Source of the DNA: Anaerocolumna sedimenticola
GTDB taxonomy: Bacteria > Bacillota > Clostridia > Lachnospirales > Lachnospiraceae
Assembly (NCBI RefSeq): GCF_009931695.1
Contig: NZ_CP048000.1
Coordinates: 2,125,501 to 2,189,500, forward strand
Direction: 5' to 3'
Length of the DNA: 64,000 nucleotides
Shown here piece by piece: positions 62,454 through 64,000 of the stretch. The first letter of the stretch is position 1; each line of letters starts with the position of its first letter. The notes under the pieces were generated by a model. It saw only the letters and a program-made list of their open reading frames with translations. It was not told where the DNA came from and did not search any database. Made by a program: the position numbers and the translations under genes.

Positions 62454-63836
62454 ATGAAGAAACGCTTATTATCAATATTTTTAATTGTGGCTATGGTTGC
62501 AGTTATGATTACTGGATGTGGTAAAAAAACAGAGACATCCACAAATGAAACAAACACGAATACTGGAACAGATACCGCAGCTGCAGATACTTCGGCGGAA
62601 ACTGCCGGCACAACAGACAGCGGTGATAAACAGGTAGCTAAAAAAATCAAAATTTTATCTATCTGGGCAGAGGATAAAGATAATGGTAAATTAATTACCG
62701 ATTTAACAAAAAAATATATAGCGGAAGTAAATCCGAACTTTGAATATGAATTTGAATTAGTTTCAGCTGATAATTTAAAGCAAAAAATCTCAACTTTAGT
62801 TGCTTCTGATGATTTGCCTGACGTATTTGTTTATGAATCAGGTAAACCAATCGTAGAACTTATTGAAGCAGGTAAATTATTAGATGTCGGTAAAGCTCTT
62901 GAAGATTTAGGTGTAGCCGATATGTTAGACGAAGGTGCCGTATCCTTACTTAAAACATTATCCGGTACGGATGAATTATATGACTTACCACTTGGTATGA
63001 ATGTAGAAGGTTTCTGGTATAACAAAGCACTTTTTGAACAAGCAGGCGTAGAAGTTCCTGCTACCTGGGAGGATTTCGAAGCTGCATGTGCAAAATTACA
63101 GGCAGCAGGTATCCAGCCTTTAACAGCGGGTGGTGCTGATAAATGGCCGCTTACCCGTTTAATCAATGCTTATGTTATGAGAAGCATGGGAGTTGATGCA
63201 ATGCAAAAAGCAGCAAATGGGGAAGCTAAATACACAGATCCCGGTTATGTTGCAGCAGCTCAGAAACTTCAGGATTTAGCAGCAAAAGGATATTTTGGTG
63301 AGGGTGTAACTACCGTTGATCAGAATACGGCAGGTAATATGTTATTATCCGGCGAAGCAGCAATGTTCTATAACGGAAGCTGGTTTACGGAAGCTCTTAC
63401 AGCTGATACAAATCCTGCAGGTGCAGATGGAATTGGTTTCTTTAATATCCCGGTTGTAGATGAAACGAAGGGTACAATTACGGAATACTCTATGAACTGT
63501 GGTAATATCCTTGCATTAGATAAGGCTAAATACGATGAAGGTACTGCAGGCTGGTTAAAATACATGGTTGAAAATCTTGGTAATGAAGCCATGACACAAT
63601 TCGGTGCAGTAAAAGGTTATAAATATGATGTAACCGGTGAACTCAGCACATATTCACAAATCGTAGCTGATGAATTAGGAAAAGTTACAAAAGCAAGTAC
63701 CTGGTTTGAAGCAGCTATGAACAGTGAAACTTCAACAGTAGCACAGGATAATGTCCAGACATTAGTAAACGGAGACAGTTCAGCACAGGATTATATGCAA
63801 TCCATTCAGGATGCATATGACGGAAGCCAGTATTAA
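62454..63836 (+). CDS. ABC sugar importer substrate-binding lipoprotein
   Basis: A 460-residue family-1 binding protein: signal sequence with lipobox MITGC (cysteine about 22), Thr/Asp-rich linker, then IKILSIWAEDKDNGKLI, SDDLPDVFVYESG, WYNKALFEQAGVEVPATWED, GEAAMFYNGSWFTEAL. The ligand is unknown, though the YesM/YesN and LacI neighbours point to an oligosaccharide. A hairpin (63853-63885) follows the stop, and the first permease begins at 63952. Confidence 0.92.
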   Translation: MKKRLLSIFLIVAMVAVMITGCGKKTETSTNETNTNTGTDTAAADTSAETAGTTDSGDKQVAKKIKILSIWAEDKDNGKLITDLTKKYIAEVNPNFEYEFELVSADNLKQKISTLVASDDLPDVFVYESGKPIVELIEAGKLLDVGKALEDLGVADMLDEGAVSLLKTLSGTDELYDLPLGMNVEGFWYNKALFEQAGVEVPATWEDFEAACAKLQAAGIQPLTAGGADKWPLTRLINAYVMRSMGVDAMQKAANGEAKYTDPGYVAAAQKLQDLAAKGYFGEGVTTVDQNTAGNMLLSGEAAMFYNGSWFTEALTADTNPAGADGIGFFNIPVVDETKGTITEYSMNCGNILALDKAKYDEGTAGWLKYMVENLGNEAMTQFGAVKGYKYDVTGELSTYSQIVADELGKVTKASTWFEAAMNSETSTVAQDNVQTLVNGDSSAQDYMQSIQDAYDGSQY

Positions 63837-63852
63837 TATTAGTCACAAAAAC

Positions 63853-63885
63853 GGAGCAATAGATAAATAAAATGGCTATTGCTCC
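63853..63885 (+). terminator. Intercistronic hairpin after the second binding-protein gene
   Basis: GGAGCAATAG and CTATTGCTCC form a perfect 10-bp stem followed by CATTTTT. It parallels the hairpin at 33099-33129. Confidence 0.7.
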
Positions 63886-63951
63886 CATTTTTAAAATGAG
63901 CCAAACGGGAAGAAAATCATTCCGAGTTTAAGCAGAAAAGTGGGTAGATAA

Positions 63952-64000
63952 ATGAAAAAAGTATTAGGTAACAAAAAAGCAATTATGTTATTTGTCGTAC
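63952..64000 (+). CDS. Start of an ABC permease gene (cut by window end)
   Basis: ATG at 63952 opens a frame MKKVLGNKKAIMLFVV, a short basic segment running into a hydrophobic helix, as at the start of sugar ABC permeases. Only 16 codons are visible; the assignment rests mostly on position after the binding protein. Confidence 0.6.
   Translation, partial: MKKVLGNKKAIMLFVV

Overview
The window looks like the chromosome of a low-GC, endospore-forming, anaerobic Clostridia, most likely Lachnospiraceae (Anaerocolumna/Lachnoclostridium-like). This rests on gene content: the sporulation sigma factor SigH, a candidate SigK promoter in front of a proline-rich coat-like protein, a SleB-type hydrolase, a HydE-type [FeFe]-hydrogenase maturase, T-box and FMN leaders, ABC sugar importers without their own ATPase, and the gene order ispF...cysE-cysS-mrnC-rlmB...sigH. 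No rRNA, phage, transposase, CRISPR array or replication origin was seen.

Layout. 0-1 kb: proline-rich repeat protein (minus strand). 0.9-5.4 kb: FMN riboswitch and ribD-ribE-ribBA-ribH plus a HAD phosphatase. 5.5-7.0 kb: an unassigned structured RNA with a terminator, then hydE. 7.2-11 kb: DUF2325 and flavodoxin behind a Fur-like box, then aconitase. 11.3-16.4 kb: rhamnose mutarotase, then a nitrosative/oxidative-stress cluster (flavodiiron protein, FNR-like regulator, RIC repair protein, DUF1858, DUF438-PAS) with FNR-type boxes. 17.6-21.3 kb: dTDP-L-rhamnose operon rmlA-C-D-B. 22.5-30.4 kb: cell-wall hydrolase, BlaI/BlaR1-like pair, S41 lipoprotein, ABC-F resistance-type gene with a leader-peptide attenuator, nucleoside hydrolase. 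30.5-37.2 kb: AraC regulator, sugar ABC importer, GH127 beta-L-arabinofuranosidase. 37.4-48.3 kb: HAD, Eis-like acetyltransferase, iron alcohol dehydrogenase, lipoproteins, metY with an Rrf2 regulator, alpha/beta hydrolase, MATE exporter, cytidine deaminase. 48.4-54.9 kb: tRNA-Val and tRNA-Met, ispF, second Eis-like gene, T-box(Cys)-cysE-cysS-mrnC-rlmB. 55-57.9 kb (minus strand): EcsC-like, tRNA-Thr, sigH, DUF2085, zinc-ribbon protein. 58.3-64 kb: LacI regulator, YesM/YesN two-component pair, second sugar ABC importer, cut by the window end.

The most unusual signal is a family of six related 5' leaders (about 100-130 nt), each ending directly at the start codon of an unrelated gene: rhaM, an ABC permease, an iron alcohol dehydrogenase, ispF, cysS and, on the minus strand, a GNAT gene. 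The copies share an H-type pseudoknot layout (clear P1 in four copies, P2 in all six) and a start-proximal hairpin P3 whose sequence differs in every copy while base pairing is kept. They end in a conserved tail that supplies only a weak ribosome binding site. I cannot assign it to a known RNA class. Other notable signals are the structured RNA before hydE, three copies of a MITE-like element of up to about 153 bp, a dispersed palindromic repeat family, and an IspF with a CxxCxxCxxC tail.

Caution: seven genes are each broken by what looks like a one-base deletion, six of them at homopolymers. Core genes rlmB and mrnC are among them, so these are more likely sequencing errors than true pseudogenes.
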